From JBHPCZ01 sp042573625 (GTDB lineage: Bacteria > Desulfobacterota > Desulfobacteria > Desulfobacterales > UBA11574): 25,428 nucleotides of DNA. The position numbers and the translations under genes were made by a program. The DNA lies in the NCBI GenBank assembly GCA_042573625.1, contig JBHPCZ010000041.1, positions 1-25,428 of the forward strand. The letters run 5' to 3'. Positions 7,093-13,256 of the stretch are shown here, one piece after another. Below the pieces are notes generated by a model. It was given only the letters and a program-made list of their open reading frames with translations, was not told the DNA's origin and made no database searches. Numbering within the stretch: the stretch's first letter is position 1; each line of letters starts with the position of its first letter.

Positions 7093-7127
7093 AAAAAGGG
7101 CAAACCCTGTTAAATGGATTTGCCCTT
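7093..7127 (-). terminator. Second hairpin in the gene-free region
   Basis: AAGGGCAAA (7096-7104) and TTTGCCCTT (7119-7127) form a perfect 9-bp stem around a 14-nt loop, with an A run on the left that would be a U-run on the minus strand. No gene to terminate is visible. Confidence 0.5.
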
Positions 7128-7275
7128 CCATAAAACTTTTATTTTATCACAACTTGCCGATTTATTTTTCGTTTATGGATGGCTGAGCTTTTGACCTTTT
7201 TCGCATCGAGGTTATTTCATTGTAAAGATGGGAAGATCAACGGTAAAACGCATCATTTTTATTTCGACTTAGAAA

Positions 7276-7296
7276 ACCACGTCCTCTGGGCGTGGT
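7276..7296. repeat. Small GC-rich hairpin, IS200/REP-like in shape
   Basis: ACCACGTCC (7276-7284) pairs with GGGCGTGGT (7288-7296), one G-T pair, around a 3-nt loop. Compact hairpins of this shape are found at the ends of IS200/IS605 elements and REP sequences. No transposase is present, so this is only a suggestive remnant. Confidence 0.3.
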
Positions 7297-7365
7297 CAGA
7301 GTCTGACGGCTTTGCCTGAAGACTGCTCAAATGCTACTCCTAATATTAGAGTTGTTCCCGCAACT

Positions 7366-7379
7366 TTTACTTCAGTCAA
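7366..7379. promoter_or_regulatory. CRP/FNR-like box upstream of the DUF2520 gene
   Basis: TTTAC-TTCA-GTCAA matches the perfect box at 8451-8464 (TTGAC-TTCA-GTCAA) except for one base in the left half. Its centre is about 60 bases upstream of the start site implied by the promoter at 7399-7426, the class I activator distance for CRP/FNR proteins. The regulator is not in the window. Confidence 0.4.
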
Positions 7380-7398
7380 GAGTGATCTATGCTTTGGG

Positions 7399-7426
7399 TT
7401 GACAAAAACAGGTTCACCATTGTAGT
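7399..7426 (+). promoter_or_regulatory. Probable sigma70-type promoter of the DUF2520 gene
   Basis: TTGACA (7399-7404), a 16-base spacer and TGTAGT (7421-7426, four of six matches). The implied leader before the ATG at 7515 is about 80 nt. Confidence 0.4.
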
Positions 7427-7514
7427 CACTCTCAACGTCTTTGTGAAGTCAATATATGCCAAATTTAGTCATAATAAAGGTAACTGCCCCGTTTGGGTTT
7501 TCAAGGAGATAGGA

Positions 7515-8387
7515 ATGAAACCATCTTTTGCCATAGTTGGATGCGGTAAGGTTGGCACGGCCCTCGGCGTATTTCTAACTCGTGCCGGATACAGGGCGGC
7601 CGGATTTGCCAGTAAAAGCCTTTCATCAGCCAAGCTGGCCGCAGAAACCATCCCATCCACTCACTATAGTGATGTCCCATGGGAAATAACTCGAAAAGCG
7701 GATGTTGTCTTTATCACAACGCCGGACGGTGTTATTCAAGATGTCTGCAACAGCATTTCGCAAAATAGGGGATTTGCCAATAATGCCGTGGTGTTCCATT
7801 GCAGCGGCGCACTTCCGTCAACCATATTATCCAACGCAAAAAAATGCAGTGCATTTACCGGGTCCATGCATCCTTTGCAGAGTTTTGCTTCCGTTGATTT
7901 CAATGTTAACCCATTTAGAAGTATTGTCATTTCAATAGAGGGTGAAAACAAGGCGGTCAACGTCGCCAAAGAGATTGCAGCCAATCTAAAAGCGACCACC
8001 GTAACGATACTGACAGAAGCCAAAACGCTTTACCATGCATCGGCTGTAACGGCATCAAACTACCTTGTTACTTTGATTGACCTCGCATTACGCCTAATTT
8101 GTGCCGCTGGAATAGCAGATCGGGATGCGTTTCACGTATTAAAACCTTTGATTGAAGGCACCCTGGCCAATATAGAAAAAACAGGCACGATGGAAGCGCT
8201 TACCGGTCCCATTGTCAGGGGCGATGTGGAAACTGTGGAAAAGCATGTTGAAGAAATAGGAGCAAAATTGCCCGATTTGCTTCCACTCTATAAAACATTC
8301 GGTTTTTATACCATCGATATCGCATCGAAACGGGGAGCAATCTCCGAGTCCTGTACTCAAGCGTTAAAAAAACTTACGTTACCGTAA
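7515..8387 (+). CDS. Rossmann-fold/DUF2520 protein (ProC-like dehydrogenase family)
   Basis: I place the start at the ATG at 7515 (290 residues) because AAGGAGATAGGA lies directly upstream and the nucleotide-binding motif begins at once; an in-frame 42-codon extension to 7389 has no such support. FAIVGCGKVGTALG (5-18) is a GxGxxG dinucleotide-binding loop. VVFHCSGALP and SMHPLQSF in the middle are the segment typical of the DUF2520 family, and the C-terminal half is helical like that of pyrroline-5-carboxylate reductase and 3-hydroxyisobutyrate dehydrogenase relatives. No function is established for this family; an NAD(P)-dependent oxidoreductase is the reasonable inference. In other genomes it often sits near pantothenate or folate genes, but not here. 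Confidence 0.85.
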   Translation: MKPSFAIVGCGKVGTALGVFLTRAGYRAAGFASKSLSSAKLAAETIPSTHYSDVPWEITRKADVVFITTPDGVIQDVCNSISQNRGFANNAVVFHCSGALPSTILSNAKKCSAFTGSMHPLQSFASVDFNVNPFRSIVISIEGENKAVNVAKEIAANLKATTVTILTEAKTLYHASAVTASNYLVTLIDLALRLICAAGIADRDAFHVLKPLIEGTLANIEKTGTMEALTGPIVRGDVETVEKHVEEIGAKLPDLLPLYKTFGFYTIDIASKRGAISESCTQALKKLTLP

Positions 8388-8403
8388 CATCTCATTGATG
8401 AAC

Positions 8404-8423
8404 GACCCGGTGGCCGGGTCTTT
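8404..8423 (+). terminator. Intrinsic terminator after the DUF2520 gene
   Basis: GACCCGG (8404-8410) pairs perfectly with CCGGGTC (8414-8420) around TGG, followed by TTT and then C. It lies 17 bp after the stop codon and separates this gene from the TRAP transporter unit. The U-run is short. Confidence 0.6.
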
Positions 8424-8448
8424 CATCCCCGCAGAAAAAACGTCTATG

Positions 8449-8466
8449 GTTTGACTTCAGTCAAAC
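8449..8466. promoter_or_regulatory. Perfect CRP/FNR-type palindrome upstream of the TRAP operon
   Basis: GTTTGACT-TC-AGTCAAAC is an 18-bp palindrome with a TTGAC-N4-GTCAA core, the spacing used by CRP/FNR-family regulators such as FNR, DNR and NNR. It lies 178 bp before the dctP start and shares its TTCA centre with the box at 7366-7379. It is far (about 130 bp) from the promoter proposed at 8554-8581, so another promoter may be involved. Confidence 0.5.
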
Positions 8467-8553
8467 ATTAAACGGCAACCATATGTTTTTGTTCTCATTT
8501 TTAGCTATTGGCTTTTGTTCGGGCATCTGCTATTTATGCGCAGAATGAGAAGG

Positions 8554-8581
8554 TTACATCCGGCTTACACTGCTATATAAT
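8554..8581 (+). promoter_or_regulatory. Probable sigma70-type promoter of the TRAP operon
   Basis: TTACAT (8554-8559), a 16-base spacer and a perfect TATAAT (8576-8581). The transcript would start near 8588, leaving a leader of about 55 nt before the dctP ATG. Confidence 0.4.
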
Positions 8582-8643
8582 CGATACGGCCAGACTGACA
8601 ACGACGAAGTCCAGGCGGCTGAAGAATTTGAGGAGAGCCAGTT

Positions 8644-9621
8644 ATGAAAAAGCTTTTAGCGTTCATTGCTATGTTTAGTCTGATTTCCTTTTCCGGTGCT
8701 GAAGTGGCCGCAGTTAAAATCAAGTTGGGTGTTGTGACCAAGCCGGGTTCCGCCCAAAACATTGCGGCGGAAAAGTTTAAAGAACTTATTGAACAGCGAA
8801 CAAACCGCGATATCGAGATTCAAATTTTTCATTCCGCATCGCTGGGTAATGAAACAGAGATTCTACAACAGGTACAAATGAACGCTGTTCAGATGGCTAT
8901 CGTGACAGGCGGTCCTTTCGACACATTTGATCCCATGGCGAGGGTCATAAATTATCCCTTTCTATTTAAAGATTATGCGCAGGTCGATAGAATCCTGGAT
9001 GGCCCGTTAGGCGCCGAAGTATTAAAAAGCCTGGAGGGATCCGGTTTTAAGGGTCTTTGTTTTTCTGAAAACGGTTTTAGAAATCTTACAAACAGCAAAC
9101 GACCGGTAAAAAGCCCGGAAGATATTAACGGGCTCAAAATAAGAGTTATGGCCTCTGCAATCCATCAAGCCATCTGGCAGGCTTTGGGTGCGAACCCCAC
9201 CCCCATGCCCTGGCCGATCTATACCGAATTGGAACAGGGTGTGATCGACGGTCAGGAAAATCCGCTGTGGGTTATGGAAGTTTATAAATTTTATGAAATA
9301 CAGAGATACATGACCCTTACCCGCCATGTATATTCATACCACATTGACGTGGCTTCACTCCGGTGGTGGAACACGTTAAATGCCGGCACTCAAAAAATGA
9401 TTCAAAAGGCCATGGTTGAGGCGGCCCTGTTCCAACGCAAAGATAATCGCTCAAAAAATGCCGCTCGATTAGAATTTCTCAAGAAGAAAGATATGCAGGT
9501 GGAAGAGAATCCCGATATTGACGCTTTTCGTGCCAAGGTGGCAAATCTAAAGGATATGGAGATATACAAGGACCCCAAAGTCCAGGCACTTCTTATCAAA
9601 ATACTGGATGCAACCCAATAA
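8644..9621 (+). CDS. dctP: TRAP transporter substrate-binding protein, DctP family
   Basis: The 325-residue protein has an N-terminal signal peptide (KK, hydrophobic core 4-18, cleavage probably near residue 23), so it is periplasmic. The mature part follows the DctP pattern: IKLGVVTKPGS at the start, EIQIFHSASLGNETEILQQVQ (58-78, in two segments), the strand INGLKIRVM with Arg167 (the arginine that clamps the carboxylate of ligands in this family), and GVIDGQENP with Asn206. By family it binds a small organic acid and passes it to DctQ/DctM, which import it with sodium. The ligand cannot be told from sequence. GAGGAGA precedes the ATG. Unusually, about 207 bp separate it from dctQ. Confidence 0.93.
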   Translation: MKKLLAFIAMFSLISFSGAEVAAVKIKLGVVTKPGSAQNIAAEKFKELIEQRTNRDIEIQIFHSASLGNETEILQQVQMNAVQMAIVTGGPFDTFDPMARVINYPFLFKDYAQVDRILDGPLGAEVLKSLEGSGFKGLCFSENGFRNLTNSKRPVKSPEDINGLKIRVMASAIHQAIWQALGANPTPMPWPIYTELEQGVIDGQENPLWVMEVYKFYEIQRYMTLTRHVYSYHIDVASLRWWNTLNAGTQKMIQKAMVEAALFQRKDNRSKNAARLEFLKKKDMQVEENPDIDAFRAKVANLKDMEIYKDPKVQALLIKILDATQ

Positions 9622-9734
9622 AAACCCGAAAATGGCCCTTTTTTCGATGAGCGGTGTTCTCCGCCGGTTTCCACCTGCGGCGTACGCCATGTGCGCCTCG
9701 ACGCAAACCCTTGTGCGGCCTTGCTTATCAAAAA

Positions 9735-9793
9735 AATGCTCATTTCCGAATTGGACACTCCAGAATGCTCAATTTGAATCCCGGATGGACACT
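9735..9793 (+). repeat. Imperfect direct repeat between dctP and dctQ
   Basis: Two copies of about 25-30 nt, both starting AATGCTCA and ending GGACACT (9735-9759 and 9764-9793), sit next to each other in the 207-bp dctP-dctQ gap. They differ by small gaps and a few substitutions. The gap has no credible ORF. Confidence 0.45.
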
Positions 9794-9828
9794 AACTATA
9801 ACCTATTGCCAGAATTTTCGGGTTAAAA

Positions 9829-10314
9829 GTGAACGCACTCGAACGGTTAAGTCGATCAATAAATCACTGGATTGAACCGCTTCTGTTCGGGCTCGGATTT
9901 AGTATGGCGGTTATTGTTGCAATCCAGGTTTTTTCCCGTTATGTGCTGAACCACTCTTTATTCTGGTCTGAAGAGCTGGCTCGATATCTTCTGGTGTGGC
10001 TGACTTTTCTGGGTGCTTCTGTGGCTTACCGCCGCAAAGCCCATCCCAGCATAGATGTTGTCTTTGTCCGGACTTCGCCTTCAGTACAGAAACTCTTTAC
10101 TATTCTTGTTCACCTCGCTTCAATTTTCCTGTTCGGAGTAATGATTTTTTTTGGATTTAAGTTTTCTTACTTTGTCCGTTTACAGATATCACCGGCCCTC
10201 CATTTGCCCAAGTGGATCATATTCAGTATTATTCCCATCAGCGGCTTCATTCTTATGATTCACGGTCTGGCCTTTCTCTTCGGTGAAGTCAAAGGGATTG
10301 ACCGTGACAGCTGA
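9829..10314 (+). CDS. dctQ: TRAP transporter small membrane subunit, DctQ family
   Basis: The 161-residue product has four hydrophobic segments (about residues 17-38, 52-67, 88-110 and 130-150), as expected for DctQ. The family signature follows the first segment: FSRYVLNHSLFWSEELAR (35-52), then LLVWLTFLGASVAYRRKAHPSID. It pairs with DctM in the inner membrane to form the sodium-coupled importer. The start is GTG at 9829, the only reasonable start after the in-frame stop at 9799. There is no good Shine-Dalgarno sequence, so expression may be weak or leader-dependent. Its end overlaps the dctM start. Confidence 0.92.
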   Translation: MNALERLSRSINHWIEPLLFGLGFSMAVIVAIQVFSRYVLNHSLFWSEELARYLLVWLTFLGASVAYRRKAHPSIDVVFVRTSPSVQKLFTILVHLASIFLFGVMIFFGFKFSYFVRLQISPALHLPKWIIFSIIPISGFILMIHGLAFLFGEVKGIDRDS

Positions 10315-11584
10315 AATCTTAATCCTATCGCTTCTCTTCCTGTTTGTCATTAACGCCCCGATCGCTGTCTCCATCGGTGTCGCCTCGATTTTGGCTATTC
10401 TGATTCAGGGCGACTTTTCATTGATGATGGTTGCGCAGCGGATGTTTGGCGGGACCGACTCCTTTCATCTTATGGCGGTTCCTTTGTTTATGTTTGTGGG
10501 TGTTATTATGGAAGCGGGCGGGATCAGCCGGAGAATTGTAGACTTTGCAAATGCCCTGGTGGGATGGCTCCCCGGTGGATTGGCAGCCGTGGCCATTGTT
10601 TCCGCAATGTTCTTTGCCGGCATATCGGGTTCTGCTGCCGCCGACACGGCGGCAGTGGGTGCCATTCTGATACCGGCGATGAAGAAATCGGGGTATAAAT
10701 CTGATTTTGCAGCGGCGGTTCAGGCATCCGGAGGCTCCATCGGCGTTATCATTCCACCATCGATTCCCATGATTATCTTTGGGTTTTTGACCGGGGCCTC
10801 CATTGGTCAGCTTTTCGCAGGAGGGATTCTGCCCGGTGTACTCATCGGCATCAGCCTTGTCGGCGTTTCAACCTTTATTTCATGGCGAAATGGATATGCC
10901 GCCACAACCCGCTTTTCAATCGTCCAAATCTGGCAGACTTTTAACAGGGCTATCCTTGCTCTGGGAGCCCCCGTGATTATTTTGGGAGGGATCCTTTTCG
11001 GCGTTTTTACGGCTACCGAGTCTGCCGCGGTCGCAGTGGTTTATGCACTGGTTATCGGCATGTTTGTTTATCGAAAGATCAAGGTTAAAGATCTTGTTCA
11101 TCTCTTCCGGGATGGCGCTATTACTTCATCCATTGTCATGTTTATTATTGCCGCAGCTTCGATATTCAGCTGGCTTGCAGCCATAGAGAATCTTCCTTCA
11201 CACCTGGCCGGTACATTGCTCGGCCTGACTGAAGACCCGACCATGCTGCTATTAATAATCAATTTGGTATTACTTATTGCCGGAACCTTTGTGGAGACCA
11301 CCGCCGCTTTGATTCTGCTGGTGCCCATGATCGCGGCAATGGTTCCGTCGCTGGGCATTGATATGGTTCAATTGGGGGTCATTGTTGTTACAAACCTGGC
11401 CATCGGAATGCTCACGCCACCCATGGGGATTTGCCTTATCGTGTCCTGTTCGATTTCAGGCGACAGCCTATCTGCTATCAGCAGGCGTATATTGCCTTTT
11501 TTAGCCATATTGATTGTCGATCTTCTGATCATTACCTTTTACTCTCCCCTCACTATGTGGATGGCCCGGCTGGTTGCCAAATAG
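10304..11584 (+). CDS. dctM: TRAP transporter large membrane subunit, DctM family
   Basis: I chose GTG at 10304 (426 residues) over GTG at 10283, because AAAGGG lies about 7 bases upstream of the inner start and nothing suitable precedes the outer one. The protein is highly hydrophobic along its whole length, consistent with about a dozen membrane segments. DctM hallmarks are the PIAVSIGVAS start, FMFVGVIMEAGGISRRIVDFANALVGWLPGGLA (seen in pieces), MFFAGISGSAAADTAAVG, GGSIGVIIPPSIPMIIFG, and NLAIGMLTPPMGICL near the end. It is the transport channel of the importer, moving substrate with sodium. The start overlaps the dctQ stop by 11 bases, so the two are translationally coupled. Confidence 0.93.
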   Translation: MTAEILILSLLFLFVINAPIAVSIGVASILAILIQGDFSLMMVAQRMFGGTDSFHLMAVPLFMFVGVIMEAGGISRRIVDFANALVGWLPGGLAAVAIVSAMFFAGISGSAAADTAAVGAILIPAMKKSGYKSDFAAAVQASGGSIGVIIPPSIPMIIFGFLTGASIGQLFAGGILPGVLIGISLVGVSTFISWRNGYAATTRFSIVQIWQTFNRAILALGAPVIILGGILFGVFTATESAAVAVVYALVIGMFVYRKIKVKDLVHLFRDGAITSSIVMFIIAAASIFSWLAAIENLPSHLAGTLLGLTEDPTMLLLIINLVLLIAGTFVETTAALILLVPMIAAMVPSLGIDMVQLGVIVVTNLAIGMLTPPMGICLIVSCSISGDSLSAISRRILPFLAILIVDLLIITFYSPLTMWMARLVAK

Positions 11585-11923
11585 TTTGTTTTGGTCTTGA
11601 AAAAGCTGGTCCTATGAGCCAAGTCAGAGATATTTGGATCTGCCTTAGAAATAGGGCATTTACAAACTCGAAGCACGAAATCCGCGCGAAGCATCCCGAC
11701 GGGGATAAATCCGAAACAATATGAAATCATAAAAATTCTAATGTTCCAAACAATAGTTGATTCTATGGGCGCCTATGGATTGAGTTTGGGTCATTTGAGA
11801 ATTAGAATTTCGGATTTGTTTCGAATTTAGAGCTTCGAATTTCGGGTTTAACATATTCGGTGAATTAACCCTTTCCAAAGGTATGCCAAAGTTGTGCCCT
11901 CTGGGTTCAAATTCTTTACCGCA
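11585..11923. repeat. Gene-free region with a large imperfect inverted repeat
   Basis: No credible gene is present. The left part (about 11665-11755) and the right part (about 11798-11852) contain inverted, diverged copies of the same words. TCGAAGCACGAAATCC and AATCCGAAACAAT on the left are answered by GGATTTGTTTCGAATTT and GAGCTTCGAATTTCGGG on the right, as is ATTCTAA by TTAGAAT. It sits between converging units (dctM and the GAF gene). The pattern suggests a decayed dispersed intergenic element. Confidence 0.45.
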
Positions 11924-12481
11924 TCAGGATTCCAACCATACCGAATGTACTTCACCGACCGTATCTTTTACGGATTGCAAAGCACTGCGAATTCGAGAAT
12001 ACATCATGGCCATGCCGATAATTTCGGCAAGGACAGACAACGTATCAAGATCATTTTTTGAGATATCCCATGTATCATGGTGATACAGGCGCAAAAGGCC
12101 GATGACCCTGCCGGAAAAAATGATGGGCACTGAAACGATCGCCATTATTCCCTCCTGCTTGGCCTGCTCGGGGTACTGCAGCAAATCGGTATTGGCGACA
12201 TCTTTAATCGCTATCGGCGCTTTGCGAGATGTCCATCCCTTACTTTCATCGATCTTAACAGGCCCCTTGTTCAGATAATCAACGCTCAAACCGAAACTGG
12301 CCAGATGTTCAAGCTCTTCCGTCTCAGGGTTTAGGGCAAATATGGCGCTGGCCTTGATTCCCAGTGCCCCGACTAGAAGTTGAGCGGATTGATTGCTCAG
12401 AGTTTCCAGGTTATAGGATTCCGCGACGGCCCGGGTAATTATTTTGAATATATCTAATTCAATAATATCTTTTATAGCCAT
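11924..12481 (-). CDS. GAF-domain protein
   Basis: The 185-residue product is one GAF domain with short helical ends. After an N-terminal helix the domain runs from about residue 17 to 165, with SAIFALNPETEELEHLASFGLS (45-66, in pieces), the KGPVKIDESKGWTSRKAPIAIKDV loop, MAIVSVPIIFSGRVIGLLRLYHHD and the C-terminal helix ISKNDLDTLSVLAEIIGMAM. GAF domains bind small molecules such as cyclic nucleotides, haem or flavins, or merely dimerise; the ligand cannot be assigned. There is no attached kinase, cyclase or DNA-binding domain, so it must act through a partner. GGAGGAATT precedes the ATG, and the gene lies 25 bp after the Usp-like gene, probably in the same transcript. Confidence 0.85.
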   Translation of the reverse strand: MAIKDIIELDIFKIITRAVAESYNLETLSNQSAQLLVGALGIKASAIFALNPETEELEHLASFGLSVDYLNKGPVKIDESKGWTSRKAPIAIKDVANTDLLQYPEQAKQEGIMAIVSVPIIFSGRVIGLLRLYHHDTWDISKNDLDTLSVLAEIIGMAMMYSRIRSALQSVKDTVGEVHSVWLES

Positions 12482-12506
12482 GGAATTCCTCCTTTTCCAA
12501 AGAAGA

Positions 12507-12971
12507 TCAATTTACAATGCATACGGTTATATTTTGTAATGTCGATACCACTTTTAAGAAAATACTTCGGGTAAAAAACCGGGTTATTTTGGCCGGCTTT
12601 CGACTGAGCACAACCACATCAAAATTTCCTTTTGAAACTTGATCGATAATAGAGGTGGCAATATCTTTTTTTACGGGTTCAAAAATATGATGGACCTCGT
12701 CTTTCGAAAAACCGCTTTGCAGCAGATGCTGCTTGGCATCTTTGAGCGCGTGCTCCTGTTCATAAACCTTCTTTGATAGTTGATCCAGCTGCCCCTTTAT
12801 TTTTCCCATAATCGGACTGCCTCTCAAGTCAATGTCAGGCGCGGGGATATAAGCATTAAACAATGTAATTTCATTTTGTTCCCCTTTTGGGAAATTCCGG
12901 GTGACAAATTCAAGCGCCTTTCTGTCATACTGCGTGAAATTGTAGGGCAATAATATTTTTTGTCGCGCCAT
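12507..12971 (-). CDS. Universal stress protein (UspA) family, degenerate nucleotide site
   Basis: The start is placed at the ATG at 12971 (154 residues) because AGGGGG lies just upstream; the open frame extends 11 codons further without support. The fold is that of UspA: QKILLPYNFTQYDRKALEFV strand-helix at the start, EITLFNAYIP, a long charged helix (about 60-90), and DVVVLSRKP near the end. The Walker-like G-x2-G-x9-G(S/T) loop that binds ATP in many Usp proteins is missing; the segment after VLSRKP reads AKITRFFTRSIFLKVVSTLQ. It is therefore probably the non-ATP-binding type. It precedes the GAF gene by 25 bp and is the likely promoter-proximal member of that pair. Confidence 0.82.
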   Translation of the reverse strand: MARQKILLPYNFTQYDRKALEFVTRNFPKGEQNEITLFNAYIPAPDIDLRGSPIMGKIKGQLDQLSKKVYEQEHALKDAKQHLLQSGFSKDEVHHIFEPVKKDIATSIIDQVSKGNFDVVVLSRKPAKITRFFTRSIFLKVVSTLQNITVCIVN

Positions 12972-13256
12972 ATTCAACCCCCTTTCGCAAATTTGTGGTT
13001 TCAAGAATTAGATGTTACAAAAACGGGTTTTAAATTATGCAATAAAAATGCATGTCTGGTTCGAAATCGTTATTGATGTACGGATATGTTGAAAATCAGC
13101 TTGAAGTTCGAAAAGTTTAACAAAGGACTCATTATTTGTAACGATTAAATAAGTGGTCGGAGAGTTTCGCTGTTCAATCAGACATGGATCAGGGCTGATT
13201 TCCGCGCTGCTTATTATTAGACAATAACAACATCAGGATTGATGTCAAGAACGAAA

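Larger units (their letters stand above)
6714..7388. other. Gene-free region with several hairpins
   Basis: No convincing ORF is present on either strand for about 675 bp. The stretch is AT-rich and holds a strong minus-oriented terminator (6813-6845), a second hairpin with a poly-A flank (7093-7127), and a 9-bp stem/3-nt loop hairpin (7276-7296). It ends with a CRP/FNR-like half-palindrome near 7372. It may contain a small RNA or the remains of a mobile element. Confidence 0.6.

Noticed and set aside
7389..7514. N-terminal 42-codon extension of the DUF2520 protein
   Set aside because: It overlaps the proposed promoter, has no Shine-Dalgarno sequence, and the family fold begins at the ATG at 7515.
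9608..9826. ORFs in the dctP-dctQ gap
   Set aside because: Overlapping frames of 72-73 codons with low-complexity composition and no family signature; the longer antisense ORF at 9402-9758 is a shadow of dctP.
13058..13072. GGTTCGAAATC, resembling a tRNA T-loop
   Set aside because: No flanking complementary stem, anticodon arm or acceptor stem can be built around it.
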